From positions 1 through 42,253 of the forward strand of contig CALEKA010000094.1 in NCBI GenBank assembly GCA_937898715.1: a stretch of DNA of 42,253 bases. The letters are read 5' to 3'. The notes beneath the pieces were generated by a model, which had not been told where the DNA came from, did not search any database, and worked only from the letters and a program-made list of their open reading frames with translations. Below, in pieces: positions 1-9,505 of this stretch. Numbering within the stretch: position 1 is the first letter of the stretch; each line of letters starts with the position of its first letter. A program made the translations under genes and the position numbers. Source of the stretch: an uncultured Prevotella sp. (lineage in GTDB: Bacteria > Bacteroidota > Bacteroidia > Bacteroidales > Bacteroidaceae).

Positions 1-412
1 AGGACTACTTGACTAGGCTTTTACAGACGAACGCATTTTGATGCGTCTGCCCTGCCATCATGTACGGACGGGATGAACGTCAAGAGAAGACGGATAAACC
101 TACATTGAAGCATGGTAATTATGAGATTTGAGGAAAGCGTAGCCACATAGTCGAGACACATTATTTACGTGATGGATTCAAGGGCTTTCTACCCATTAAA
201 GGAAGTGCTTGCTGAGCAAGCTATAAACTATTCGCAAAAATGCTCGTACTTCTTACAAATTTTGTTCATTTAAAATCTGTCTACTTTTCTCAGTACAAGA
301 CAGAGCCCCGCCCCATTCTGCTTCACACAAACGTAACATATCCGTAACAGTAAAGATACACCTTTGAAGTACTTTTGCCGTCGTAAAGAGATAACAGATC
401 ATTTGGACGTAA
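1..412. other. Left-edge intergenic region before ppk1
   Basis: I see no convincing coding region here. A short hairpin (ACGCAT, loop TTTG, ATGCGT) sits at about 33-48 but has no T-tract. The only recognisable signal near the right end is the promoter-like -7 box upstream of ppk1. The left part could be the tail of a transcript whose gene lies outside the window. Confidence 0.5.
370..377 (+). promoter_or_regulatory. Candidate -7 promoter element for ppk1
   Basis: TACTTTTG matches the Bacteroidota -7 consensus TAnnTTTG and lies 35 bp before the ppk1 ATG. No clear TTTG -33 box sits 19-20 bp upstream, so this is a half match. Transcription would start near 383. Confidence 0.5.
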
Positions 413-2479
413 ATGAAGAAAAAGGAAAACAATTATAAAGAATATGTGCCTCGCGACGTAAGTTGGATGTACTTCAATCGTCGCATTCTCCAAGAAGCAG
501 AAAAGACGAATGTACCCTTGCTTGAGCGTTTGAGCTTCTTAGGCATTTATTCCAACAATTTGGATGAGTTCTTTCGCGTACGCGTAGCTTTACTCAACAG
601 AATAGCTGAGTGTGACGATAAAGAGACTCGAACGGAGCGACATGAAGCTATAGATACACTCAAAGTGATCAACAAGCTCAACGCTCAGTACTCTAAGGAA
701 TACGAGGAAGCCATCAAGCAGGTGGAAAACGAACTTCGAAAGGAGAACATCTTCATCCTTAATGATCAAGAACTCGACGAGCCACAGCACGAATTCGTAC
801 GCAATTTCTATTATCAGCAACTGGATGGGTTTATAGCTCCTGTATGGTTCTCTGCTTTAAAAGATTTGACCACTCAGCCCGACGATTGCATATACATGGC
901 TGTAAAGATGCGTCGCGATAGCGACAAGTCTCATCCTGAATATGCTCTACTGCAGCTTCCCATCAGTCTTGTAGGACGTTTTGTGCAGTTACCGGAAAAT
1001 GACGGGAAGAGCTATATCATGTACATTGACGACGTGGTACGTTGCTCGCTGCCTCTGATTTTCGCTGGACTAAACTACACTTCGTTTGAAGCATACGCAT
1101 TCAAGTTTACCAAAGATGCTGAAATGGAAATCGACAACGACCTACGTACAGGATTGATGCAGAAGATATCCAAGGGCGTAAAAAGCCGAAAGCGTGGGCA
1201 AGCTATGCGCGTGATTTACGATGCGACAATGCCTCGCGATGTTTTGAAGCGCGTGCTTGGTAAGCTCCATGTAGACAAGCTCGATACGATTCTTGCCGCT
1301 GGTCGTTATCAGAACCATCGAGACTTAATGGGGTTTCCCGACTGCGGGCGGAAAGACCTTAAGTTTCCTAAATGGACTCCTCTGCTCAAGCGCGAACTGA
1401 TGGGAGAGACATCAATCTTGCAAGCCGTGCGTGAGCAGGACCGTTTCATCCACGTGCCATATCACGATTTTGCATCCTATATTCGCTTACTTCAGGAAGC
1501 CGCTGTACATAAGGAGGTAAAGAGCATTCAGACTACACTTTACCGATTGGCGCGTGAGTCGAAAGTGGTAAAAGCATTGATTAATGCGGCTCAAAATGGC
1601 AAGCAGGTCACGGTGGTCATTGAGCTCCTGGCACGATTTGATGAGGCTTCTAATATCAGTTGGTCGAAGAAGATGCAGGAAGTGGGCATCCACGTGATAT
1701 TTGGCGTAGAAGGATTAAAAGTTCACTCCAAAATCACTCACATCGGTATGCGCAAAGGAGCAGATGTATGCGTAGTGAGCACGGGTAATTTTCATGAAGG
1801 TAACGCTAAGTGCTATACGGACTTCATGCTCATGACGGCCAATAAGAACATTGTGCACGACGTGCGTCAGGTGTTCAACTTTATCGAACGTCCCTACATA
1901 CCCGTAAAATATAAAGATCTGCTCGTATCGCCCAATGAGATGCGAAACAAATTTGTACGACTCATCAACGATGAGATAAAGAATCATAATGTGGGGAAGC
2001 CTGCTTATATTCGCATCAAGATCAATCACATCACCGATCCTCTGATGGTAAAGAAGCTCTATGAAGCCTCAGCATGCGGAGTGCCCATTGATCTTGTGGT
2101 GCGTGGCAATTGCTCGATAGTAACGGGAATCCCTGGCAAAAGCGACACCATACGCATAGTGGGCATTATCGATCGCTATTTGGAACACGCACGCATATTC
2201 CAGTTCTGTGCTGCTGGTGAGGACAAGATGTTTATCGGTTCTGCTGATTGGATGCCTCGCAATCTCAACAATCGTGTAGAAGTGGTCACACCTATCTATT
2301 CGTCCTCTATCAAGGAAGACCTCAAACGCGTAATCGATTTTGCCCTAAACGACAACATGCAAGGACGAATCGTAGACGGCACGGGGAGGAATTTACCCTG
2401 GAAGACCAATGACGATACCCCATTCCGCTCACAAGAAAAGCTCTACGAGCATTACAAAGAGGATGTTGAAGCTAAATAG
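413..2479 (+). CDS. ppk1: Polyphosphate kinase 1
   Basis: PPK1 reversibly transfers the gamma phosphate of ATP onto inorganic polyphosphate. The 688-residue product has the normal family length and opens with the PPK N-terminal domain (DVSWMYFNRRILQEA, then NNLDEFFRVRVA). The two PLD-like catalytic domains each keep their histidine: H438 in KVHSKITHIG and H592 in RYLEHARIF, essentially the E. coli numbering (435 and 592). The C-terminal region SADWMPRNLNNRVEVVTP is also typical. The gene is followed after 67 bp by a Ppx/GppA-family phosphatase on the same strand, so synthesis and breakdown of polyphosphate are encoded together. The ATG at 413 is the first plausible start after the promoter-like box. 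Confidence 0.97.
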   Translation: MKKKENNYKEYVPRDVSWMYFNRRILQEAEKTNVPLLERLSFLGIYSNNLDEFFRVRVALLNRIAECDDKETRTERHEAIDTLKVINKLNAQYSKEYEEAIKQVENELRKENIFILNDQELDEPQHEFVRNFYYQQLDGFIAPVWFSALKDLTTQPDDCIYMAVKMRRDSDKSHPEYALLQLPISLVGRFVQLPENDGKSYIMYIDDVVRCSLPLIFAGLNYTSFEAYAFKFTKDAEMEIDNDLRTGLMQKISKGVKSRKRGQAMRVIYDATMPRDVLKRVLGKLHVDKLDTILAAGRYQNHRDLMGFPDCGRKDLKFPKWTPLLKRELMGETSILQAVREQDRFIHVPYHDFASYIRLLQEAAVHKEVKSIQTTLYRLARESKVVKALINAAQNGKQVTVVIELLARFDEASNISWSKKMQEVGIHVIFGVEGLKVHSKITHIGMRKGADVCVVSTGNFHEGNAKCYTDFMLMTANKNIVHDVRQVFNFIERPYIPVKYKDLLVSPNEMRNKFVRLINDEIKNHNVGKPAYIRIKINHITDPLMVKKLYEASACGVPIDLVVRGNCSIVTGIPGKSDTIRIVGIIDRYLEHARIFQFCAAGEDKMFIGSADWMPRNLNNRVEVVTPIYSSSIKEDLKRVIDFALNDNMQGRIVDGTGRNLPWKTNDDTPFRSQEKLYEHYKEDVEAK

Positions 2480-2546
2480 TGAAATATGCTCTTCATTAGT
2501 TCCTTGAATGTAACTGATTGGGTATACTGAATTAATCCTAACAACT

Positions 2547-3446
2547 ATGTCTCGAATTAATTATGCAGCAATAGACATCGGTTCTAACGCTGTACGCTTG
2601 CTCATAAAAAGCATTAGCAGCGATGCAAAAGACAAGAATCAGTTTAAGAAGATTCTACTCCTCCGCGTACCCCTCCGTCTGGGGTTCGACATATTCAGCG
2701 ATGGTGTACTCTCTGAGCGCAAAGCTCGCAAGCTACAAAGGCTGATGAAAGCCTATCGTCACTTAATGAAAATCTATGATGTGCAAGTTTATCGTGCTTG
2801 TGCTACATCAGCCATGCGTGATGCAAAGAATGGTTCGGAAATCATCAAAAGCATAAGCAAAGAGACGGGCATCAACATTGAAATCATCGGCGGAAGCGAA
2901 GAAGCACGTATCATCTACAGCAATCATCTGGAATGCATGGCCGATCGAGAGGGTGCTTATCTTTACGTCGACGTGGGTGGTGGCTCTACGGAGATTAATT
3001 TCTTAATGGATGGAGAGTTGCGTAGTTCCGTTTCCTACAACATCGGTACTGTAAGATTGCTTACGGGAAAAGTGCGCGATGATGAATGGGTAAGAATGCA
3101 GCACGACTTAGAGATCATCTCTTCTCAAGCAAAACAGATTAACATCATCGGATCGGGAGGAAATATCAACAAGATCTATCGCATGGCTTCTGTGAAAAAC
3201 GCATTAAAGCAGAGCATGCCTATAAGTTCGGTGCGTGAGGTTTACAATGAGCTCAACACTCTGAGCATAGAACAACGCATGAACCAATATGCTCTAAAGC
3301 CCGACAGAGCCGACGTGATAGTACCGGCAGCAGAAATATTCTTACGCATTGCCGAATTGGTGCATGCCGACTACATCCTTGTGCCCGTTATCGGTTTGGC
3401 TGATGGAATTATCGATGAACTATACAAGAATCGGAATAAGCAATAG
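2547..3446 (+). CDS. ppx: Ppx/GppA family exopolyphosphatase
   Basis: This is a member of the ASKHA-fold Ppx/GppA phosphatases, which remove terminal phosphate from polyphosphate or hydrolyse pppGpp. The N-terminal phosphate-binding loop AIDIGSNAVRLLI (residues 7-19) and the second loop YVDVGGGSTEINFL (about 142-155) are intact. A third glycine motif, IIGSGGNINKI, follows at about 200. At 299 residues it is the short two-domain form without the C-terminal HD domain of E. coli Ppx. Pairing with ppk1 favours polyphosphate as the substrate, but pppGpp hydrolysis cannot be excluded from sequence alone. A strong terminator follows about 80 bp after the stop. Confidence 0.9.
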   Translation: MSRINYAAIDIGSNAVRLLIKSISSDAKDKNQFKKILLLRVPLRLGFDIFSDGVLSERKARKLQRLMKAYRHLMKIYDVQVYRACATSAMRDAKNGSEIIKSISKETGINIEIIGGSEEARIIYSNHLECMADREGAYLYVDVGGGSTEINFLMDGELRSSVSYNIGTVRLLTGKVRDDEWVRMQHDLEIISSQAKQINIIGSGGNINKIYRMASVKNALKQSMPISSVREVYNELNTLSIEQRMNQYALKPDRADVIVPAAEIFLRIAELVHADYILVPVIGLADGIIDELYKNRNKQ

Positions 3447-3526
3447 AAGGCGAAATTCCCGTAAAGTTCACGAAACAGATTCATGTAAAGATGGAGTTTC
3501 TGAAGGGAAACGATGCTCCCTATAGT

Positions 3527-3572
3527 ATACTAAAAGGCGATTCTAAGAAAAATTAGAATCGCCTTTTAGTAT
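3527..3572. terminator. Bidirectional terminator between ppx and the amidase-like gene
   Basis: A perfect 20-bp inverted repeat (3527-3546 and 3553-3572, core AAAAGGCGATTCTAA) has a 6-nt loop. The outer stem is A/T rich, so both strands end in a T-rich run. It sits between convergent genes and can serve both. Confidence 0.92.
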
Positions 3573-3588
3573 TTTATGGAAAAGAAGA

Positions 3589-6516
3589 TTATTTACTCTT
3601 ACATAAGAAATCAAGGATGGCTTTCATGGCTCGATTTCGCACATCGGATTCCTGAATGCATTCAAAAGGGAAACTGGTGCAAAGCGTTCGGTAAGTTTTG
3701 CCTTTAAAAGCTACACCTGCTCCCTGTCCGTCAGAGAATGCAAAAGATGAGAAAGCCTTGCCTGCACTGGGGAGAATGGCATCGGGAGCAAGAACCGCAT
3801 AATGCTTCGCATTGGGCTGACGATAAATGCTGAACTGCATATTAAGCCCCATCACCTGATCGGATGTGCATATGCGGGCAGATCCATCGTACTTGTACTT
3901 CAATACGTCTTCTATGAAATTGCGCGCTTCTTCGCTATCTTGATTGTCAGAACCGATGTAGCTTCCACTCAAGAACAGAGCGCCTCCATTTTTCAAATAG
4001 CGCGTCAGCCGATTACGTGCCGAACTTGTAAACACGGGATAAGACTTCAAATTGTAGGGTAACTGAGCTTGTAGCCCTGCGATGTAGTCGATAGCCGCAT
4101 AAGGCTGGTCACTGAATGCATCAGAAGAGAAAGCTTCGCTACTTGCAGATACAAACGAATAGTCATCAGATGCTGCTATAGATAGTCCATGGGCAAAGGT
4201 ATAATCGAATGTATTTCCCGCTATTTCTTTGCCTACCCATTCGTGTCCAGAGAAGCCTAACCCAGAAACTCCCTCTCTGCCCATAGCAGAACGAGCGAAC
4301 ACATGCTGCTGTCCGCTAAAAGCTGTAGTAGAGATGTAGGGCACACCAGGATCAATATCAAGGCGGAATCCTAAGGAGTCGGCAGTATCGACCCACGCAG
4401 GACCACTCACACGATTGAAGCCATTGACGACAAGTACCTTCTGCGCTTGTGATTGGGTGCTTCGATAAGCAGCCAATGTCTCCGTAGGAAAGCTCTGTCC
4501 ACCTGCATTGACAGCCGTCACACGGAAGCCATACACACGTCCCGCGGTGATAGGCAAGGAATACGTCGTAACGTTCCCTACGTAAAGACCATTGTCAAAG
4601 TCTTCATCGCCCACCTTAGTATAAACCACGTAGCCCGATGGACGGGCTGACTCCTCTAAAGAATCGAGTGTAGGGCTCCAAGAAAGCCGCACTCCTGTGC
4701 CATCGGCTGTGAACTCCGTTGCAAAGTTGTGAGGAGCAAGCGGTTGTACTTGATAGGACTTTATACCATGCTCAAAATTGACAAATCGGAGGATGCTCTT
4801 ATAGACGGAACGCGCCAAAGTGAACTTAAAATTGGGATCGTGCCCATACTTCATATCAGTGAAGTTTTGGTGAGAAAGCATTTCAAGGATTGACGAGGGG
4901 ACGGCGGGCATGCGGGTCTCGGCATAGTTGCGATCCCAATGTTCGCGACGTGTCCACGAGAGATTGTACGAGCGCGACACGTCTGCCACAACTCCCTCTA
5001 AGAGCAACTGGGCAAAGTCAGAAGATGCTTGACGCGAAAGACCAGAAGCGAAAGACGTACGTCCATCCCCATCCTGAGTAGTAGAAATAGAGAGTGACCC
5101 ATAAATGCTCTGATCAGTGCGATAGCCTGCATCACTATGGAGTGCCATAGCGAGTTCGAAAGGCACATTTTGTCCGCCATGACCAGGCACATAAGGACTT
5201 CCCTTTGCCAAGTAATTGAGCATATTGCTGCGCACTCGAAGGTCGTCATTATAGTCATTAGAGCCCTGTGAAGTATTGACCAAAGAGTCGGGCACACCAG
5301 CCCATTGGGCATAATAACGGGCGGCTTCAAGATAGCTTGGCAAGCCAGATGTGCCCGCCGTACCACGTTCTGTCTGCCCCACTCCACCTCCGAATCGTAC
5401 ACCATCGGCAGTCACCACGCCTCGATAGTCACTCTGATTGCTCAGCGCGACTCTTCCATCAGAATTGGTTCCCTTATCGAATTCAAACGTTCCGAGATAT
5501 ACCCATGTTCCACCGCCCATCTGCTGATTGACTACAAAGGTGGTACGACCGCCTTTATGCACCACCGTATAACGTGCATCGGGCACTGAGTTAGGACGAG
5601 AAGAGTAGCTCACGTAGACTGCATAACGTCCTGATTCAGGAATCTGAGGTGTCCAAGTAGCTACGGACAATTTGTTGCGTCGATTCACGGCACTTGCCAT
5701 CCGGTATGTGCCCTCTTGAAATGGATGCACTTGATCATTAATCAGCGTAGCTGGTGAAGCAAAGCCTGTGGAGTCGGCCGAAGATGTCCAAGGAGCATCG
5801 GTCTGTGATGTCTCTACGTAAGTGCCCTGTCGAGTAGGTGTATCATTGTCGACAACAGCCATGTAGGTCTGATAATCACGTTCGCGCGGACTCGCCACAA
5901 TGGCTCCCGCGTTTTCGAGCATAGGAAAGAGATAGGGAAACACGAAAGACTGCGTAAAGAGATCTTCCGTAGTGCAATATAAGTATGGGCGCTGCCATTG
6001 CCAAGCCCCTTCTTTGTAATATCTGCCATGACTAGGCCAAATGAAAAGATGCTTATTTTGCAATCCTCCAGTCACTTTGTAAGCACGCGATGAATTTTCT
6101 ACCCATGGCCGTCCCGTATAGTTTACTTTTCCCCACAATCGCGACTCGTCCTGTTCACCCGAGCGATAGATGTTGGGGATAAGGTCTTCTATGAGTTGGC
6201 GTTTCCTATTGTATACAGCCAAGTGATACGTATTGTATGGAGCAGGTAGTCTACGCTGGATTTCACCATATATAGAAGTAACCACTCGAGGAGTAAAGGG
6301 TTGCGAACAAAACGATTCGTTTGCATAAACACGCACTTCTCTGTGTACGTCATCGATGCTTACCGAGTCGAGAGCCATGCTCTCGCGTGGTTGGTATCCA
6401 CTCAGCGTATAGGAACGAATGTAGCTACTAATGACGTCATGCACAGGGCTCGTCTGCGATCTGACTGGTAAGGACAATGTCCAAGCAGAGAGTAGCAGTA
6501 AACAGAGATGTTTCAT
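3589..6516 (-). CDS. Secreted amidase_3-like protein with inserted golvesin/CBM-like domain and FN3 domain
   Basis: This is a large exported protein, often labelled xanthan lyase in Bacteroidales annotation. A signal peptide (KHLCLLLLSAWTLSLPVRSQ) follows the ATG at 6516; a TTG nine bases upstream is less likely. The Zn-amidase signatures are split. HLFIWPSHGRYY and TTEDLFTQSF, with the family's first His and Glu, lie at about residues 156-195, while LHSDAGYRTD (about 455) and SSILEMLSHQN (about 545) supply the later His and Glu. Between them (about 230-375) lies a beta-rich segment resembling the golvesin/xanthan-lyase C-terminal domain (YAVYVSYSSRPN, WVYLGTFEF, VTADGVRFGG). A fibronectin type III domain covers about 590-690, followed by a C-terminal domain I do not recognise. 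Peptidoglycan amidase activity is inferred and the true substrate is unknown. It is the last gene of a minus-strand run after valS. Confidence 0.8.
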   Translation of the reverse strand: MKHLCLLLLSAWTLSLPVRSQTSPVHDVISSYIRSYTLSGYQPRESMALDSVSIDDVHREVRVYANESFCSQPFTPRVVTSIYGEIQRRLPAPYNTYHLAVYNRKRQLIEDLIPNIYRSGEQDESRLWGKVNYTGRPWVENSSRAYKVTGGLQNKHLFIWPSHGRYYKEGAWQWQRPYLYCTTEDLFTQSFVFPYLFPMLENAGAIVASPRERDYQTYMAVVDNDTPTRQGTYVETSQTDAPWTSSADSTGFASPATLINDQVHPFQEGTYRMASAVNRRNKLSVATWTPQIPESGRYAVYVSYSSRPNSVPDARYTVVHKGGRTTFVVNQQMGGGTWVYLGTFEFDKGTNSDGRVALSNQSDYRGVVTADGVRFGGGVGQTERGTAGTSGLPSYLEAARYYAQWAGVPDSLVNTSQGSNDYNDDLRVRSNMLNYLAKGSPYVPGHGGQNVPFELAMALHSDAGYRTDQSIYGSLSISTTQDGDGRTSFASGLSRQASSDFAQLLLEGVVADVSRSYNLSWTRREHWDRNYAETRMPAVPSSILEMLSHQNFTDMKYGHDPNFKFTLARSVYKSILRFVNFEHGIKSYQVQPLAPHNFATEFTADGTGVRLSWSPTLDSLEESARPSGYVVYTKVGDEDFDNGLYVGNVTTYSLPITAGRVYGFRVTAVNAGGQSFPTETLAAYRSTQSQAQKVLVVNGFNRVSGPAWVDTADSLGFRLDIDPGVPYISTTAFSGQQHVFARSAMGREGVSGLGFSGHEWVGKEIAGNTFDYTFAHGLSIAASDDYSFVSASSEAFSSDAFSDQPYAAIDYIAGLQAQLPYNLKSYPVFTSSARNRLTRYLKNGGALFLSGSYIGSDNQDSEEARNFIEDVLKYKYDGSARICTSDQVMGLNMQFSIYRQPNAKHYAVLAPDAILPSAGKAFSSFAFSDGQGAGVAFKGKTYRTLCTSFPFECIQESDVRNRAMKAILDFLCKSK

Positions 6517-6590
6517 TGATAACAATTCGGATTGTAATATATATAAAACAGCGCGATCTTATCTTTCAGACTACGCGCAAATGTGCAAAA

Positions 6591-6713
6591 GTGCAGATAT
6601 ACAGATGATGATCAGCATATAATGATTAGCTTCGGTATCCTTCGTATCCTACTATTTTAGATTAAGGATACCGCTAATCCCATATATTGCTGTGCATCTG
6701 CATATCTGCACAT
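6591..6713. repeat. Long imperfect palindrome between valS and the amidase-like gene
   Basis: The left arm 6591-6642 and right arm 6664-6713 are inverted copies with a few mismatches and small indels. Matching blocks include GTGCAGATAT/ATATCTGCAC, CAGATG/CATCTG, GATTAGC/GCTAATC and GGTATCCTT/AAGGATACC. The loop (6643-6663) repeats part of the arm (CGTATCCT). Transcription through it would give a hairpin with arms of about 50 bp just after the valS stop. There is no clear T-run, so it may be a MITE-like or mRNA-processing element rather than a simple terminator. Confidence 0.75.
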
Positions 6714-6730
6714 TATATTAGAAGATTCAC

Positions 6731-9415
6731 TTACTTCTTGAGCGAATCTATAGTTTCCTTAAGCGTAGCGATTTTACTCTCTGCATCACTTTGTTTCTTG
6801 CGCTCGAGTTCTACCACAGCAGCAGGAGCATTGTTGACAAAGCGCTCGTTGGAGAGCTTCTTCTTCACACCATTAAGGAATCCTTCCAAGTGTTTCAGTT
6901 CAGCCTCAGCCTTGGCTATTTCGGCTTCTACGTCGATGAGGCCTCCTAATGGAACTGCATACTCTGTGGTGCCAACCATAAATGAAGTAACACCATCACC
7001 CTTGGCAGCTACAGCTTCTACACCATCCACATTGGCCATCTTGACAATCAAGCTATCGTAAGAAGCTATGGGATCTGTACCGATAACCTGGAGATGAAGG
7101 GCTTCGCGCGGAGAGATGTTCTTAGTATTGCGGATAGCACGCACACCAGCCACAACACTCTTCATCATTTCTACCTGAGAGAGAATAGCTTCATCACCTG
7201 CCTCCGGAGTAGCAATCGTCTGCGGGCTTACCATAATGCTTTCACCTGCCTTGCGCTCTGCAAGGTGTTGCCAAAGTTCTTCGGTGATGAAGGGCATGAA
7301 GGGATGGAGCAAGTGGAGCAGATGATTGAACGCTTCGAGTACGGCTTGATAAGTCGTAGCATCAATTGGTGTACCATAAGCAGGCTTAACCATTTCGAGG
7401 AACCAACTTGAGAATTCATCCCAGAAGAGGTGGTACACTTCCATCAGCGCTTCGCTCAAGCGATACTTTGAATAGAGGTCGGCCATTTCGGCTGCACTCT
7501 GGCGCAATTTGGCACCGAACCATTCTATTGCTAAACGAGCAGTTTCGGGTTGCGAAGCATTCTCATCGACTTGCCATCCTTGTACCAAGCGGAAGGCATT
7601 CCATATCTTATTACAGAAATTACGTCCTTGCTCGCAAAGTGCTTCATCGAAGAGAATATCGTTACCTGCAGGAGCTGCAAGCATCATACCCATACGCACA
7701 CCATCGGCACCAAAGCGGTCGATAAGATCAAGCGGATCAGGAGAGTTGCCGAGCGACTTCGACATCTTACGACCTAACTTATCGCGGACGATACCCGTAA
7801 AGTATACATTCTTAAAGGGCATCTTTCCCGTAAACTCATAGCCTGCCATGATCATACGTGCAACCCAGAAGAAGATGATATCGGGACCTGTCACCAAGTC
7901 GCTTGTGGGATAATAGTATTTAAACTCTTCGTTGTCGGGATGCATAATGCCATCAAACAAAGAGATAGGCCACAACCATGAAGAGAACCACGTATCAAGA
8001 GCGTCTTCATCCTGTCGGAGATCTGCAGCGGTCAAGTTCTTATTTCCGCTCTTCTCTTGCGCGAGTTCTACTGCTTCTTCGATAGTCTCTGCTACGACAT
8101 AGCCGCCTTCAGGCAGATAATAGGCTGGGATACGATGTCCCCACCATAGCTGACGTGAGATACACCAGTCTTTGATGTTTTCGAGCCAATGGCGATAGGT
8201 ATTCTTATACTTTGTGGGATAAAACTTAATCTCATCGTTCATTACAGGCGGAAGTGCCAAGTCAGCAAAATGCTGCATCTTGAGGAACCACTGCATAGAG
8301 AGTTTTGGCTCGATGGGCACACCTGTACGTTCCGAACAACCTATCTTATTGTCGTAGTCTTCTATCTTCTCCATCAATCCTGCATTTTGCAAGTCGATGG
8401 CAATCTGCTTACGTACAGCAAAACGCTCTTGGCCTACGTACATGCCTGCGGCCTCTGAGATTGTAGCATCGTCGTTGAAGATGTCGATAATCTGCAGATT
8501 GTACTTCTCACCGAGCATATAGTCGTTTACGTCGTGAGCTGGAGTTACTTTCAAACAACCCGTACCAAACTCGATATCTACATATTCGTCTTCGATTACA
8601 GGGATTACTCGTCCCACGAGTGGCACGATTACTTTCTTTCCACGAAGCCAATGATTCTTAGGGTCATTGGGGTTGATGCACATAGCCACATCACCCATGA
8701 TTGTTTCTGGACGCGTAGTGGCTACAACAGCGTAGCGTCCTTTCTCATCTTCGTGAATCACTTCACCTTCTTCGCCTGTAGCACCAGTGCCATCGTCTTC
8801 GCTCACGTAGTACTTCATGTAGTAGAGCTTGGTATGCTCTTCCTTATATACTACTTCCTCGTCAGAGAGGGCTGTCTTCGCCTTAGGATCCCAATTGACC
8901 ATGCGCACACCGCGATAGATGAGTCCCTTGCGATAGAGGTCTACAAATACGTGGATTACACTCTTAGAGCGCTCTTCGTCCATCGTGAAGGCAGTACGAT
9001 CCCAATCACACGATGCACCAACGCGGCGTAATTGCTTCAAGATAATGCCACCATGTTCTTCTGTCCAATCCCAAGCATGCTTCAAGAACTCTTCTCGAGT
9101 GAGGTCAGTCTTCTTAATGCCTTGCTCAGCCAAACGGTTGACCACCTTTGCTTCTGTTGCAATTGAAGCATGGTCAGTACCTGGCACCCAGCAGGCATTC
9201 TTGCCTTCCATACGTGCGTGACGTACGAGAATATCTTGAATTGTCTCGTTGAGCATATGTCCCATATGAAGCACACCTGTTACGTTAGGTGGAGGAATAA
9301 CTACCGTATAAGGTTTGCGTCCATCGGGCTTTGAAGAGAAAAGGTGATTATCAGTCCAATACTGATACCATTTGCCTTCTACTTCTTCGGGATTGTAAGT
9401 CTTTGCTAATTCCAT
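6731..9415 (-). CDS. valS: Valyl-tRNA synthetase
   Basis: This class I aminoacyl-tRNA synthetase charges tRNA-Val in the cytoplasm. The ATP-binding HIGH-type motif is HMGH (residues 50-53, in PPPNVTGVLHMGHMLN) and the KMSKS loop is intact at about residue 548 (DKLGRKMSKSLGNSPDPLD). The editing domain (TTRPETIMGDVA, TPAHDVNDY) and the tRNA-binding C-terminal coiled coil (about 825-894, KAEAELKHLEGFLNGVKKKL) are present. The length of 894 residues is normal. The gene lies 90 bp downstream of the PorT-like gene on the same strand. I see no T-box or other tRNA-sensing leader in that spacer. Confidence 0.98.
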   Translation of the reverse strand: MELAKTYNPEEVEGKWYQYWTDNHLFSSKPDGRKPYTVVIPPPNVTGVLHMGHMLNETIQDILVRHARMEGKNACWVPGTDHASIATEAKVVNRLAEQGIKKTDLTREEFLKHAWDWTEEHGGIILKQLRRVGASCDWDRTAFTMDEERSKSVIHVFVDLYRKGLIYRGVRMVNWDPKAKTALSDEEVVYKEEHTKLYYMKYYVSEDDGTGATGEEGEVIHEDEKGRYAVVATTRPETIMGDVAMCINPNDPKNHWLRGKKVIVPLVGRVIPVIEDEYVDIEFGTGCLKVTPAHDVNDYMLGEKYNLQIIDIFNDDATISEAAGMYVGQERFAVRKQIAIDLQNAGLMEKIEDYDNKIGCSERTGVPIEPKLSMQWFLKMQHFADLALPPVMNDEIKFYPTKYKNTYRHWLENIKDWCISRQLWWGHRIPAYYLPEGGYVVAETIEEAVELAQEKSGNKNLTAADLRQDEDALDTWFSSWLWPISLFDGIMHPDNEEFKYYYPTSDLVTGPDIIFFWVARMIMAGYEFTGKMPFKNVYFTGIVRDKLGRKMSKSLGNSPDPLDLIDRFGADGVRMGMMLAAPAGNDILFDEALCEQGRNFCNKIWNAFRLVQGWQVDENASQPETARLAIEWFGAKLRQSAAEMADLYSKYRLSEALMEVYHLFWDEFSSWFLEMVKPAYGTPIDATTYQAVLEAFNHLLHLLHPFMPFITEELWQHLAERKAGESIMVSPQTIATPEAGDEAILSQVEMMKSVVAGVRAIRNTKNISPREALHLQVIGTDPIASYDSLIVKMANVDGVEAVAAKGDGVTSFMVGTTEYAVPLGGLIDVEAEIAKAEAELKHLEGFLNGVKKKLSNERFVNNAPAAVVELERKKQSDAESKIATLKETIDSLKK

Positions 9416-9505
9416 TCTATTGTGAGTATTTCTTTTATCGAGTTTATTATATTGCTTTTATATCTTTATTTGCATCAGGTCGGAGTAAACTGTCCCTTAT
9501 GCCTA

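Noticed and set aside
1..412. Structured RNA or tRNA at the left edge
   Set aside because: A short hairpin is present, but I could not assemble any known RNA fold.
8534..9031. Long antisense frames such as the 165-codon one opposite valS
   Set aside because: They lie opposite a strongly conserved gene and show no family features, so they are frame shadows.
9416..9505. T-box or other tRNA-sensing leader before valS
   Set aside because: The spacer is only 90 bp, A/T rich, and shows no T-box sequence, specifier loop or terminator. T-boxes are also not expected in this phylum.
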